Assembly: GCF_023740735.1 (NCBI RefSeq)
Contig: NZ_JAMRXH010000013.1
Span: 1 to 64,000 of the forward strand
From: Nocardia sp. CDC159
Lineage (GTDB): Bacteria; Actinomycetota; Actinomycetes; Mycobacteriales; Mycobacteriaceae
Direction: 5' to 3'
DNA length: 64,000 bases
The position numbers were made by a program, and so were the translations under genes. Positions 49,213 to 57,502 of the stretch are shown here, piece after piece. How positions within the stretch are numbered: position 1 is the stretch's first letter; the number at the start of each line of letters is the position of its first letter. The notes under the pieces were generated by a model, which was not told where the DNA came from, did no database searches, and saw only the letters and a program-made list of their open reading frames with translations.

Positions 49213-50538
49213 CTAGCGGAAATACGGGTAGTCCTGCACCCAGTGGAAGCCGCGGCTGCGCAGGGTGAAGCTGTTCGGATCCACGCGTTCCAGGGTTATC
49301 GCCACCGGGCGGTCATGCAGTTTCCCGCGGAGTACCAGCCGGTCCGGGGTAGGCCGCTCGGCGGCCAGCGTCGCGAATGGTGGCTGGCTCCCGACCTTTC
49401 CGTCGGGAGCTTCCGCCATCGCGGTGAGTTGCAGCTGTCCGTTGGGGAAGAAGTCGGCGCGCGCCGGTACCAGGTCACCGTTCATCCGCTGGTAGGTGGC
49501 TCCCTCTGGATCATCGAAAACAAGCCGTTGCCAACGGTTCTCGGCGGTCGTCAGCGGCGGCACCGGCTGCCCGTCGAGGGCGAACTCACGCACGTCCCAG
49601 ATGCCGTACAGCTCGGACTTGGGGCGTTCGGGACCGTATTGATTCTGCCAGACCACCCAGCGGTCATAGCCGCTACCGAGCGCGACCCAGATGCCGAGGG
49701 CCACCGGAACCCACAGCGCGACGCGGTTCTTCCGGTTGTCGGTGAACAGCGCGGGTTGCGTCAGCGGCTCGCACGCGCGTTGCAGCACGAACACATTGGT
49801 CAGCCGCCGGAGATACGGTGCGAGCAGAACCAGGCTGATCAGCAGCAGGTGTGCGGAAAGCAGCTTTACCGGTATATCGAAAGTCAGGTTCACCAGCAGG
49901 ACCTGAGCCATGCTCGCCAAAGTCACCGCCGCGCCCAGCACCGCGGTCCGGGAAACGAACAGCAGCAGCCCGGCCACGACCTCCACCGCACCGAGCGCCA
50001 TCTCATACGGATGAGAGCTGCCGACCTGCAGCCACAGCACCGAAGCCGGGCTCAGATCGCCGTACGGCTGCAACAGCTGTGCCAGCGTGGGGCCGGGCAT
50101 CTGGGTGGGGATCAGCTTGGCGAATCCGAACGACAGCAGCTGCCCGCCCAGACACAGCCGCAGAAACAGCGTGAACCAGGCCAGCAGGCGGGGGTGGGAG
50201 GCACGGCGGTCGAGGGCCGTCCACACCGCGGCCGCCACAACCGCCACGACCAGCAGGCAGAACGTCAGTACCCACATGGCCGCCTGATCTCCGGCTCCGG
50301 AGTCCTCGTGCAGCACCGCGTCGACCCCGAAGAAGGTTCTGCCCACCCAACCGGTGACGGGGTCGGTCAGGGTGACGATCCACGGTCCGCCGGGACTGCG
50401 TAGCCAGCGGCCGACAAGGCCCAGCAGCGTGAACGGGATGTAGGTCTGGAGCAGGCAGTACAGCCCGAAATAGACGACGCAGAGCCGAAATACGATCCGC
50501 GTGAACGGATGCCAGCGGACAAGGTGTGACTCCGTCAC
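49213..50538 (-). CDS. DoxX/HTTM-like multi-pass membrane protein
   Basis: 441 aa from GTG 50538, which overlaps the stop of the upstream peptidase (GTGA). About eight helices in the N-terminal two-thirds, then a soluble C-terminal domain (WDVREFALDGQPVPPL, RWQRLVFDDPEGATYQRMNGD, HDRPVAITLERVD). The membrane part resembles DoxX/HTTM proteins. Coupling to a VanY-like carboxypeptidase suggests an envelope role; none can be named. Confidence 0.7.
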   Translation of the reverse strand: MTESHLVRWHPFTRIVFRLCVVYFGLYCLLQTYIPFTLLGLVGRWLRSPGGPWIVTLTDPVTGWVGRTFFGVDAVLHEDSGAGDQAAMWVLTFCLLVVAVVAAAVWTALDRRASHPRLLAWFTLFLRLCLGGQLLSFGFAKLIPTQMPGPTLAQLLQPYGDLSPASVLWLQVGSSHPYEMALGAVEVVAGLLLFVSRTAVLGAAVTLASMAQVLLVNLTFDIPVKLLSAHLLLISLVLLAPYLRRLTNVFVLQRACEPLTQPALFTDNRKNRVALWVPVALGIWVALGSGYDRWVVWQNQYGPERPKSELYGIWDVREFALDGQPVPPLTTAENRWQRLVFDDPEGATYQRMNGDLVPARADFFPNGQLQLTAMAEAPDGKVGSQPPFATLAAERPTPDRLVLRGKLHDRPVAITLERVDPNSFTLRSRGFHWVQDYPYFR

Positions 50539-51215
50539 TGATGCATCCTCGGGTCCTGGGTGGGGTTGGCATACCGGGGCGGGCAGCCGTGCTCGTCCGC
50601 GTCGGGGCGAAATTCGAAGTGCCAGGGTTCGTTTCGGTAGATCTGGCACAGCCCGTACCGGGCGCCGTGCCTGGACAGCCACGTCGTGGCCGCGGCGGGC
50701 CCGATGTCGATCGCGTTGCCCGAGACGTGCGGGGACGTGTCGGGAGTGGCCACCCATCGCGCGGCCTCGGATTCCGAGCCGTACTTCGAGATCGCCTCGC
50801 GCAGTAGGTGTTTCTGATACTCCCCGGAACGCCAGCCACTGTTGACGACGAACTCGACCCCATCTTTCGCGGCAGCCTTTGCGGCTCGGCGCAACGCGCG
50901 GAGCAAATCCGGGTCGAGGTTGGCCACGGCCGGGATGTCGTCATCGAAGACCGTCACACCATCGGGGACGACACCATCGGCGACGGTGACTCCGGAGCGC
51001 GTCTCGCCGCCCGGCCGCGCCGCGCCGGGCGGACCCTGGTTGCCGTGTGGATTTCCGAAATACCTTGCGGCCGAGATAGATAGGTCCGTCAGCGGCTGGA
51101 AAACGCGGACGCCGATGAGCGCCGCGCCGATGGCCACCAGGACGGCGAGGACGATCCATCGGCGACGGCGAGTCCCTGTTCGAGCTGGTTCGCGGTAGTT
51201 CATACCGTCAGTCAA
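50535..51215 (-). CDS. VanY-like D-alanyl-D-alanine carboxypeptidase (M15)
   Basis: 226 aa. One N-terminal membrane helix (19-38) anchors an extracytoplasmic M15B domain. Zinc and catalytic residues are present: SGWRS (126-130), His163 and Asp170 in HVSGNAIDIG, Glu196 and His199 in EPWHFEF. It trims the terminal D-Ala from peptidoglycan precursors. It is divergent from a VanRS-like pair with 77 bases between the starts, like van-type resistance loci, but no vanHAX genes are here. Confidence 0.9.
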   Translation of the reverse strand: MTDGMNYREPARTGTRRRRWIVLAVLVAIGAALIGVRVFQPLTDLSISAARYFGNPHGNQGPPGAARPGGETRSGVTVADGVVPDGVTVFDDDIPAVANLDPDLLRALRRAAKAAAKDGVEFVVNSGWRSGEYQKHLLREAISKYGSESEAARWVATPDTSPHVSGNAIDIGPAAATTWLSRHGARYGLCQIYRNEPWHFEFRPDADEHGCPPRYANPTQDPRMHQ

Positions 51216-51292
51216 GGCAGCGCGGCGTTGTCGGCGCGTATGCCGTTTTCGATATGCCGCCGATATCCCCTCGCTGGGAGAATCGAAAGTCT

Positions 51293-51988
51293 ATGCGCGT
51301 ATTGATCGTCGAGGACGAGCCCTATCTGGCAGCGGCAATCCGCGATGGCCTGCGCCTGGAGGCGATCGCCGCCGACATCGCCGGTGACGGTAACACCGCC
51401 CTGGAACTGTTGAGCGTCAACGCCTACGACATCGCCGTCCTCGACCGCGACATCCCGGGGCCCTCCGGCGACGAGATCGCCCGTCACATCGTGGCTTCCG
51501 GCAGCGGTATGCCGATCCTGATGCTCACCGCCGCCGACCGTCTCGACGACAAGGCGACCGGATTCGAGCTCGGCGCGGACGACTACCTCACCAAACCCTT
51601 CGCACTGCGCGAACTCGTGCTGCGCCTCAGAGCGCTCGACCGCAGGCGCGCCCACAGCAGGCCACCCGTGCGCGAAATCGCGGGCCTGCGTCTGGATCCG
51701 TTCCGCCGCGAGGTGTATCGCGACGGCCGCTATATCGCGTTGACCCGCAAGCAATTCGCGGTGCTCGAGGTCCTCGTCGCTGCCGAGGGTGGTGTCGTCA
51801 GCGCCGAAGAACTCCTGGAACGAGCGTGGGATGAGAACGCCGACCCGTTCACCAACGCCGTGCGCATCACCGTCTCCGCGCTACGCAAACGTCTCGGTGA
51901 GCCCTGGCTGATCGCCACGGTGCCGGGCGTCGGATACCGCGTCGACACGGGGCCGGACGCCGGGCGCGAGGAGAACGATCGTGGATAG
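51293..51988 (+). CDS. OmpR-family response regulator (VanR-like)
   Basis: 231 aa from ATG 51293. Receiver with acidic pair (VEDEP), phosphoacceptor Asp51 in VLDRDIPG, Thr in LTAAD and Lys in TKPF; C-terminal winged helix (LTRKQFAVLEVL, NAVRITVSALRKRL, GVGYRVD). The LDRDIPGPSGDEI segment is typical of the VanR/CseB-like branch. It overlaps the histidine kinase gene by 8 bases and probably controls the divergent VanY operon. Confidence 0.93.
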   Translation: MRVLIVEDEPYLAAAIRDGLRLEAIAADIAGDGNTALELLSVNAYDIAVLDRDIPGPSGDEIARHIVASGSGMPILMLTAADRLDDKATGFELGADDYLTKPFALRELVLRLRALDRRRAHSRPPVREIAGLRLDPFRREVYRDGRYIALTRKQFAVLEVLVAAEGGVVSAEELLERAWDENADPFTNAVRITVSALRKRLGEPWLIATVPGVGYRVDTGPDAGREENDRG

Positions 51989-53063
51989 GGCACCCGGGTT
52001 GAGCGTTCGCGTCAAACTCACGCTCAGCTACGCCGGGTTCCTGATGCTGGCAGGGGCCCTGCTGCTCGCGGTCGTGTGGGGGTTTCTCCTGCGCTACGTG
52101 CCCGACCGGACGATGCGGCCCAGGGCACCCGGCAGCGGACCCAATCGTTCCGAACTCCTGAGCGCCTTTGGCCCGAAGGCGGTCTGGGCGATGGTGTTCC
52201 TGCTGGTTTTCGGTCTCGTGGGCGGATGGATTCTCGCTGGGCGCATACTCGCCCCGCTCACCCGCATCACGAACGCCACCCGCCTGGCCGCGAGCGGGTC
52301 GCTGTCCCACCGAATTCAACTGGAGGGCCGAAACGACGAGTTCCGCGAACTCGCCGACGCCTTCGACACCATGCTCGCCCGGCTCGAAGCACACAACGCC
52401 GAACAGCAGCGGTTCGCGGCCAATGCCTCCCACGAACTGCGCACCCCGCTGGCGATCACACAGACCCTGCTCGATGTGGCCCGCAACGATCCGGACCGCG
52501 ACACCGGTGAACTATTGGCCATCCTGCACGCGGTCAACACGCGGGCGATCAACCTCATCGAGGCATTGCTCCTGCTCAGCCGCGCCGACCAACGGTCCTT
52601 CACCCGAGAACCCGTCGACCTGTCCCTCATCGCGGAGGAAGCCACCGAGACACTCCTTTTCCTCGCGGAAAAGCACGGCGTCACCCTCGAGACCTCCGGT
52701 GACATCACGCCCGCCATCGGCTCACACGCGCTCCTGCTGCAGCTGACCACGAACCTCGTACACAACGCGATCGTCCACAACCTGGCGGAACGAGGCATGG
52801 TGTGGGTCACGACCAGCGCGTACCCCCAGGCCGCGGTGCTCACCGTCGAGAACACCGGCGACAAGCTCACGCCCCGAGTGGTTTCCACGCTGGTCGAGCC
52901 CTTTCAGCGCGGCACCCAACGCATCCGCACCGACCACGCGGGTGTGGGCCTCGGCCTGGCAATCGTCGAAAGCATCACCCGAGCGCACGCCGGAACCCTC
53001 ACCCTCACCCCTCGCCCCGCGGGCGGACTCCGCGTCACGGTCCAACTCCCCACGCGGTGCTGA
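51981..53063 (+). CDS. Sensor histidine kinase (VanS-like)
   Basis: 360 aa from GTG 51981. Two membrane helices (about 14-38 and 67-88) with a short 28-residue external loop, a HAMP domain (RILAPLTRITNATRLAASGSLSHRI), phosphoacceptor His151 in NASHELRTPL and an HATPase domain (NLVHNAIVHN, GVGLGLAIV). The external loop is too short for a large sensory domain, so it may sense membrane or cell-wall state. Partner of the regulator just before it. Confidence 0.93.
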   Translation: MDRAPGLSVRVKLTLSYAGFLMLAGALLLAVVWGFLLRYVPDRTMRPRAPGSGPNRSELLSAFGPKAVWAMVFLLVFGLVGGWILAGRILAPLTRITNATRLAASGSLSHRIQLEGRNDEFRELADAFDTMLARLEAHNAEQQRFAANASHELRTPLAITQTLLDVARNDPDRDTGELLAILHAVNTRAINLIEALLLLSRADQRSFTREPVDLSLIAEEATETLLFLAEKHGVTLETSGDITPAIGSHALLLQLTTNLVHNAIVHNLAERGMVWVTTSAYPQAAVLTVENTGDKLTPRVVSTLVEPFQRGTQRIRTDHAGVGLGLAIVESITRAHAGTLTLTPRPAGGLRVTVQLPTRC

Positions 53064-53147
53064 GATTCGCACCGGGCGCCCCCGCGGCCCATCGGTGTGG
53101 TTGCGCTGGATATTCCGCCGCGGGGATGCCATTTTGGAATATCCCTG

Positions 53148-53399
53148 CTATCGATCACCCCCTTTTGGTTGGGCCGGAATGATTTCGGTCCAGAACTGGT
53201 GGCGTACCGCGTCCCAGAGCCTCGTCAGTTCCGGCAGGCACTCACGGGCCGAGGCGAGATCCGGAAGGTGGTCGCTTTCGAACATCACCACGCCGGTCCC
53301 GTCGTGAGCACGGTGGACCGCGACAATTCCGATCCGGTACCGATCCAGTCGCCACACCGCCTCCATTCCGTCGACCTCCGTTCGCCGGATTCCATCCAT
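53148..53399 (-). CDS. Small hypothetical protein divergent from the XRE gene
   Basis: 83 aa with normal protein composition (WRLDRYRIGIVAVHRAHDGTGVVMFESDHLPDLASARECLPELTRLWDAV). A strong GGGGG ribosome site lies about 8 bases before ATG 53399. No recognised domain. It is divergent from the XRE-DUF397 pair across 183 bases, a place often held by small partners of those pairs. Confidence 0.6.
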   Translation of the reverse strand: MDGIRRTEVDGMEAVWRLDRYRIGIVAVHRAHDGTGVVMFESDHLPDLASARECLPELTRLWDAVRHQFWTEIIPAQPKGGDR

Positions 53400-53582
53400 C
53401 TGACGTCCCCCTTTCCATCGCCTGCCGGATCAGGGGACCACGGCCCCGGTGTGGAACCGAGAGAATCGGTCTGCCCGAGGCCTTTTCGGACGAAACCGCT
53501 GGATACGGTCCACAAGGGGAGTAAAGTTCGGACCGCGCTGGATACCTGAACGGTCCACTTCTGTAGGGGGTGTAGTCGAACT

Positions 53583-54488
53583 ATGTCCAACGACGACGAC
53601 GATGATCAACCGTCAACTCTTGCCCAGCGACAGCTGGGACGCTTCCTTCGCGAAAAACGTGAGGGAGTCGGCCTGACGCTCCAACAGGCCGCGCAGTTGG
53701 TGGAACTGAGCAAGACCGCTCTCCAGCGCTTGGAAACGGCGAGTTTGAAGAGGAAGTATCGGACGAACGATGTTAAAGCGCTGTGCGAAATTTATGAGGT
53801 CAGTGCCGAGGAGACCGCCCGCGCAATCGAACTGACAGAGCAGGCCAAGACGGCAAGCTGGTACACGGCCTTCAGCGGGCTGTTCGGTGACTCGAAGTTC
53901 AACATGTTTGTCGGCTTGGAGGCGGTCGCATCTCGGCTGATCGTCTATCACGAAATTGTGCCCGGCCTGTTGCAGACGGCTGATTATGCTCGTGCGTTGA
54001 TTGTCTCGTTCCATCGAGACGACGACCCCGAAGATATCGACCGTCGTGTCGAACTACGGTTGAAGCGGCAGGTCATCGTCAAACGAAAAGCTCGGCCAGT
54101 GAAACTCGAAGTTCTGCTTCATGAGTCAGCTCTGTACCGGGTGATCGGCAGCCGTCGCATCATGCGTGCGCAGCTTGCGCACTTGGCTGAGATGGGTAAG
54201 TTGCCAAACATCACTCTTCGCATCATCCCTTTCGGTGCAGGATGTGCATGGGGCGAACTCCATGGTCCATTTGTGGTTCTGGACTTCGGCGTCGACAACA
54301 AGGGGCGGATAATTGAGCCGCAGCTCGTTTACGTCGAGGGTCATGGACTGATGCCTGATATGTACGTCGAGGACAAGGATGCCGTCGAGCGCTACCATGA
54401 CCTTGTTTCGGCCATCCGTGAAATGGCCCTGAACGAACAGCAATCACGCGACCTGCTGAGGCGGGCGGCAAGGAGTTACGAGCGATGA
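53583..54488 (+). CDS. XRE-family regulator with DUF5753 domain
   Basis: 301 aa. N-terminal helix-turn-helix (about 16-70: LGRFLREKREGVGLTLQQAAQLVELSKTALQRLE) and the DUF5753 domain (YHEIVPGLLQTADYARALI, ALYRVIGSRRIMRAQLAHLAE, PNITLRIIPF). Such regulators pair with DUF397 proteins in actinobacteria and control development or small-molecule production. It overlaps the DUF397 gene by ATGA. Its codon use is less GC-rich than most neighbours (GAT, TTG, GTT and CGA codons are frequent), which hints at transfer. Confidence 0.93.
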   Translation: MSNDDDDDQPSTLAQRQLGRFLREKREGVGLTLQQAAQLVELSKTALQRLETASLKRKYRTNDVKALCEIYEVSAEETARAIELTEQAKTASWYTAFSGLFGDSKFNMFVGLEAVASRLIVYHEIVPGLLQTADYARALIVSFHRDDDPEDIDRRVELRLKRQVIVKRKARPVKLEVLLHESALYRVIGSRRIMRAQLAHLAEMGKLPNITLRIIPFGAGCAWGELHGPFVVLDFGVDNKGRIIEPQLVYVEGHGLMPDMYVEDKDAVERYHDLVSAIREMALNEQQSRDLLRRAARSYER

Positions 54489-54685
54489 GTGATCTGTCCG
54501 GGGTGCGCTGGTTCAAGAGCAGTTACAGCGGCGGCAATACTGAATGTGTCGAGATCGCTTGGCTCGAGGACAGTCAGATCGGCGTCCGCGATTCGAAACA
54601 TCCCTCCGGTCCAGCCTTGATTTTCACCCCGGCCGAGTGGGACGCCTTCACCACCAACCTTCGCAACGACATGTTCTCCGTGTAA
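54485..54685 (+). CDS. DUF397 domain protein
   Basis: 66 aa, the full length of the family. Signature VRWFKSSYSGGNTECVEIAW, RDSKHPSGPALIFTPAEWDAF. DUF397 proteins act with the XRE/DUF5753 regulator encoded just upstream; several relieve or modify its DNA binding. A strong terminator follows. Confidence 0.95.
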   Translation: MSDLSGVRWFKSSYSGGNTECVEIAWLEDSQIGVRDSKHPSGPALIFTPAEWDAFTTNLRNDMFSV

Positions 54686-54710
54686 GCAGCGCTCTCCGGA
54701 CAACCTCCAA

Positions 54711-54750
54711 ACGGCCTTGTTCCGTTCTCCCGCAACGGAACAGGGCCGTT
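54711..54750 (+). terminator. Terminator after the DUF397 gene
   Basis: ACGGCCTTGTTCCGTT (54711-54726) pairs with AACGGAACAGGGCCGT (54734-54749) over 16 bp with one wobble pair and a 7-base loop. Confidence 0.88.
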
Positions 54751-54766
54751 GCCCATAGCGGCTCCA

Positions 54767-55207
54767 TCAGCGCCGCTTGGTGACCTCCACCCCTCTACCC
54801 GGCCGCCAGTGCTGAATCACCAGCAGTTCCGCGGCCTGATCGACGGATGTCAGAACCACATCGGTGAGGTCGAGCCGGAAGTCGTGTACGCCCGGCGGTG
54901 ATCCGAGCGCCTCCTTCTCGGGTCCGATGATCTCGACGGCGACGCCCATCACCTTGGCGTCGCCCTCGCCGGGATGGGCGTGGATAGCACACCGCCCGTC
55001 CCGCAACAGATCTCGTGCCTTCATCGCATCCGGCATCGACCCGAACATCAGATCCGCACCGATGAGTTCGACCTCGGACCCGCTCACCCGGGGTGAACCG
55101 TCGCGTCGCAGCGTCGCCAATACATGTGTCTTGTGCGCCTCGAAACGCTGCCGCACCTCGGCCGCCAGCTCCGGCGCTTCCCCCTCGAACTCCCGCCATG
55201 TCGCCAT
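54767..55207 (-). CDS. Pyridoxamine-5'-phosphate-oxidase-like FMN/F420-binding protein
   Basis: 146 aa from ATG 55207. Split-barrel fold: FEAHKTHVLATLRRDGSPRVSGSEVELIGADLMFGS, ARDLLRDGRCAIHAHPGEGDAKVMG. It binds a flavin or F420 cofactor; substrate unknown. The frame stays open upstream into the secY promoter, but that part is not protein-like. It is divergent from the secY gene with 147 bases between the starts. Confidence 0.85.
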   Translation of the reverse strand: MATWREFEGEAPELAAEVRQRFEAHKTHVLATLRRDGSPRVSGSEVELIGADLMFGSMPDAMKARDLLRDGRCAIHAHPGEGDAKVMGVAVEIIGPEKEALGSPPGVHDFRLDLTDVVLTSVDQAAELLVIQHWRPGRGVEVTKRR

Positions 55208-55354
55208 GTACGGAGTGTGCCAGCACCCACCGACAAGTTCCGGATTCCCTCCATCGGGGGAGCACGAATTCCGACTCGCGGCCGACGTGGCGGCGGAGGC
55301 CCGTCCGTAGCGTCGAAAGCCCCTGTTCACCAGCGACTTTCGTCGGGAGGATCT

Positions 55355-56659
55355 GTGCTCTCCGCCTTCGTACCGGCCCTGCGGCACCCGGAATTGCGGC
55401 GGAAGATCCTCGCCACGCTGGGCCTGCTCGCGCTCTATCGGCTCGGGGCGACGCTGCCCTCCCCGGGGGTGGACTACCGCGCGGTGCGGGAATGCGTCGA
55501 GCTCGTCTCCGGCGGTGAATCCGCGGGGATCTATCAGCTCATCAGCCTGTTCTCCGGCGGGGCGCTGCTGGAGCTCTCGGTGTTCGCGATCGGCGTGATG
55601 CCGTACATCACCGCGAGCATCATCACTCAGGTTCTGTCCGTGGTGATTCCGCGGTTCGAGGAGCTGCGCAAGGAGGGTGCCGCCGGGCAGGCGAAGATCA
55701 CGCAGTACACCCGCTATCTGTCCGTTGCGTTGGCGGTGTTGCAGGCTTCGGCCTTGGTGGCCCTGGCCGCGAGTGGTCAGCTGTTGCGCGGGTGTGAGCG
55801 GGATGTGCTTGCCGATGCCTCGCTGTTCGGCATGGTCGTCGTCGTGCTGGTGATGACCGCGGGGGCGGCGCTGGTCATGTGGTTCGGCGAGCTGATCAGC
55901 GAGCGCGGGGTGGGCAACGGGATGTCGCTGCTGATCCTCGCGGGGATCGCGGCCCAAATTCCCAGGCAGGGCACGGCGATTCTGGAGGCCAAGGGCGGGT
56001 TGGCCTTCGCCGTCGTGTGCGTCGCGCTGTTGCTGATGATCGTGGGGGTGATCTTCGTCGAACAGGGGCAGCGGCGGATTCCGGTGCAGTACGCCAAGCG
56101 GGTGGTGGGCCGCAAGATGTACGGAGGTGCGGCGACGTATTTACCGCTCAAGGTCAATCAGGCGGGCGTGGTTCCGGTCATCTTCGCCTCCTCCATGCTG
56201 TACGTGCCGACCCTGATCGCCAAGCTGACCGAAGGGGCGAGCGGGTGGCAGGAGTTGCTGCAGAAGTATTTGACCGATCCGTCCGATCCGGCCTACCTCG
56301 TGATCTACTTCTGCTCGATCCTGTTCTTCACCTACTTCTACGTCGCGCTCACCTTCGATCCGGTCGAGCGCGCGGAGGAGATGAAGAAGTTCGGGGGCTT
56401 CATTCCGGGCTATCGTCCCGGCAGGCCGACCGCGGGTCACCTGAGTTACGTCCTGAGCCGGATCACCTTGCCGGGGGCGATCTATCTGGGCGGGGTGGCG
56501 GTACTGCCGAATCTGCTGTCCTTCGGCGCGATGAGCTCGGCGCAGGGCCTCGCCTTCGGCGGGACGTCCGTGCTGATCGTGGTGAGCGTCGGGCTGGACA
56601 CGATCAAACAGCTCGAGAGTCAACTGCTGAATCGGAACTACACAGGTTTCCTGCGCTGA
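55355..56659 (+). CDS. SecY-type preprotein translocase subunit, isolated copy
   Basis: 434 aa from GTG 55355 with GGGAGG upstream; the frame continues upstream but SecY homology begins here (VLSAFVPALRHPELRRKILATLG). Ten membrane helices. The plug and pore region (LFSGGALLELSVFAIGVMPYITASIITQ), the helix 6-7 segment (QGQRRIPVQYAKR) and the cytoplasmic loop (KKFGGFIPGYRPGRPT) are all conserved. The normal secY lies in the ribosomal protein operon with adk and map; here it stands alone, 15 bases before a response-regulator gene. It is either a second SecY or a relocated gene. Confidence 0.93.
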   Translation: MLSAFVPALRHPELRRKILATLGLLALYRLGATLPSPGVDYRAVRECVELVSGGESAGIYQLISLFSGGALLELSVFAIGVMPYITASIITQVLSVVIPRFEELRKEGAAGQAKITQYTRYLSVALAVLQASALVALAASGQLLRGCERDVLADASLFGMVVVVLVMTAGAALVMWFGELISERGVGNGMSLLILAGIAAQIPRQGTAILEAKGGLAFAVVCVALLLMIVGVIFVEQGQRRIPVQYAKRVVGRKMYGGAATYLPLKVNQAGVVPVIFASSMLYVPTLIAKLTEGASGWQELLQKYLTDPSDPAYLVIYFCSILFFTYFYVALTFDPVERAEEMKKFGGFIPGYRPGRPTAGHLSYVLSRITLPGAIYLGGVAVLPNLLSFGAMSSAQGLAFGGTSVLIVVSVGLDTIKQLESQLLNRNYTGFLR

Positions 56660-56674
56660 ACCAGAATCGGAGAG

Positions 56675-57502
56675 ATGACCACGACTACCTCGGCACGGCC
56701 CCTACTGCGGGTGGTGTCGTCGCTGGTGCTCGCGATCGCCGCCCTGGCGCTGTCGATGGGCAGCGCCGTCGCCGAGACGCCCGCGCGGCAGGAAGCGGGC
56801 CTCGGCACGGCGGTGCGGCCCGCGCCGATCTCCGTGCTGCTCGCCAACGATCACATCGTGTTTCGCTCGGGCTTGCGCTCGGTGCTCGCTACGCAGCCCG
56901 ATATCCGTTGTGTCGGGGAGGTCGGCGACGGGCCCGCCGCCATTCGGGAGATGGGGCGGCTGCGCCCCGATGTCGCCATCCTCGATCTCGATATGCCCGG
57001 CCTGGACGATCCGGCGCTGGTGCGAACCGTTGCGGCGCTGGGTGAGAGCACCCGCATCCTCGCTCTCACCGCGCACGACACGGAGGAGAACCTCTATCGC
57101 GCAATGCGTCTGGGCGCGAGCGGGTTTCTGGTGAAATCGCTGCCGTCGCAGGATCTGATCGCGGCGGTGCGCACCGCGGCGCGCGGGGATGCCCTGATCG
57201 ATCCGCGGCGCACCCGCCTACTGATCGAGCGGCTGACCCGGGGGAGCGAACCATTCCCCAGCGCGCCGGAGGTCGATACGCTCACCGCCCGCGAATACGA
57301 GGTGCTGCTGCTGATCGCCAAGGCCCATACGAATCCCGAGATCGCACGGGTGCTGGGTGTGGGTGAGCAGACGGTGAAGACGCACGTGTCGAATGTGCTC
57401 GCCAAACTCGGTGTGCGCGACCGTGTGCATGCCGCCGTCTACGCCCACACCCGCCGCATCGTGCCGCTGGAGGCGACGGACTATCCGCTGCCGCCGCGGT
57501 AG
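56675..57502 (+). CDS. NarL-type response regulator with an N-terminal signal peptide
   Basis: 275 aa. Residues 1-34 look like a Sec signal peptide (RPLLR, hydrophobic 12-30, AVA cleavage site), then a complete receiver domain (acid pair in LLANDH, phosphoacceptor Asp104 in ILDLDMPG, Thr in LTAHD, Lys in LVKS) and a LuxR helix-turn-helix (LTAREYEVLLLIAKAHTNPEIARVLGVGEQTVKTHVSNVLAKLG). CGGAGAG before ATG 56675 supports the long start; GTG 56813 would give a normal cytoplasmic regulator. No histidine kinase is adjacent. It follows secY by 15 bases. Confidence 0.85.
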   Translation: MTTTTSARPLLRVVSSLVLAIAALALSMGSAVAETPARQEAGLGTAVRPAPISVLLANDHIVFRSGLRSVLATQPDIRCVGEVGDGPAAIREMGRLRPDVAILDLDMPGLDDPALVRTVAALGESTRILALTAHDTEENLYRAMRLGASGFLVKSLPSQDLIAAVRTAARGDALIDPRRTRLLIERLTRGSEPFPSAPEVDTLTAREYEVLLLIAKAHTNPEIARVLGVGEQTVKTHVSNVLAKLGVRDRVHAAVYAHTRRIVPLEATDYPLPPR

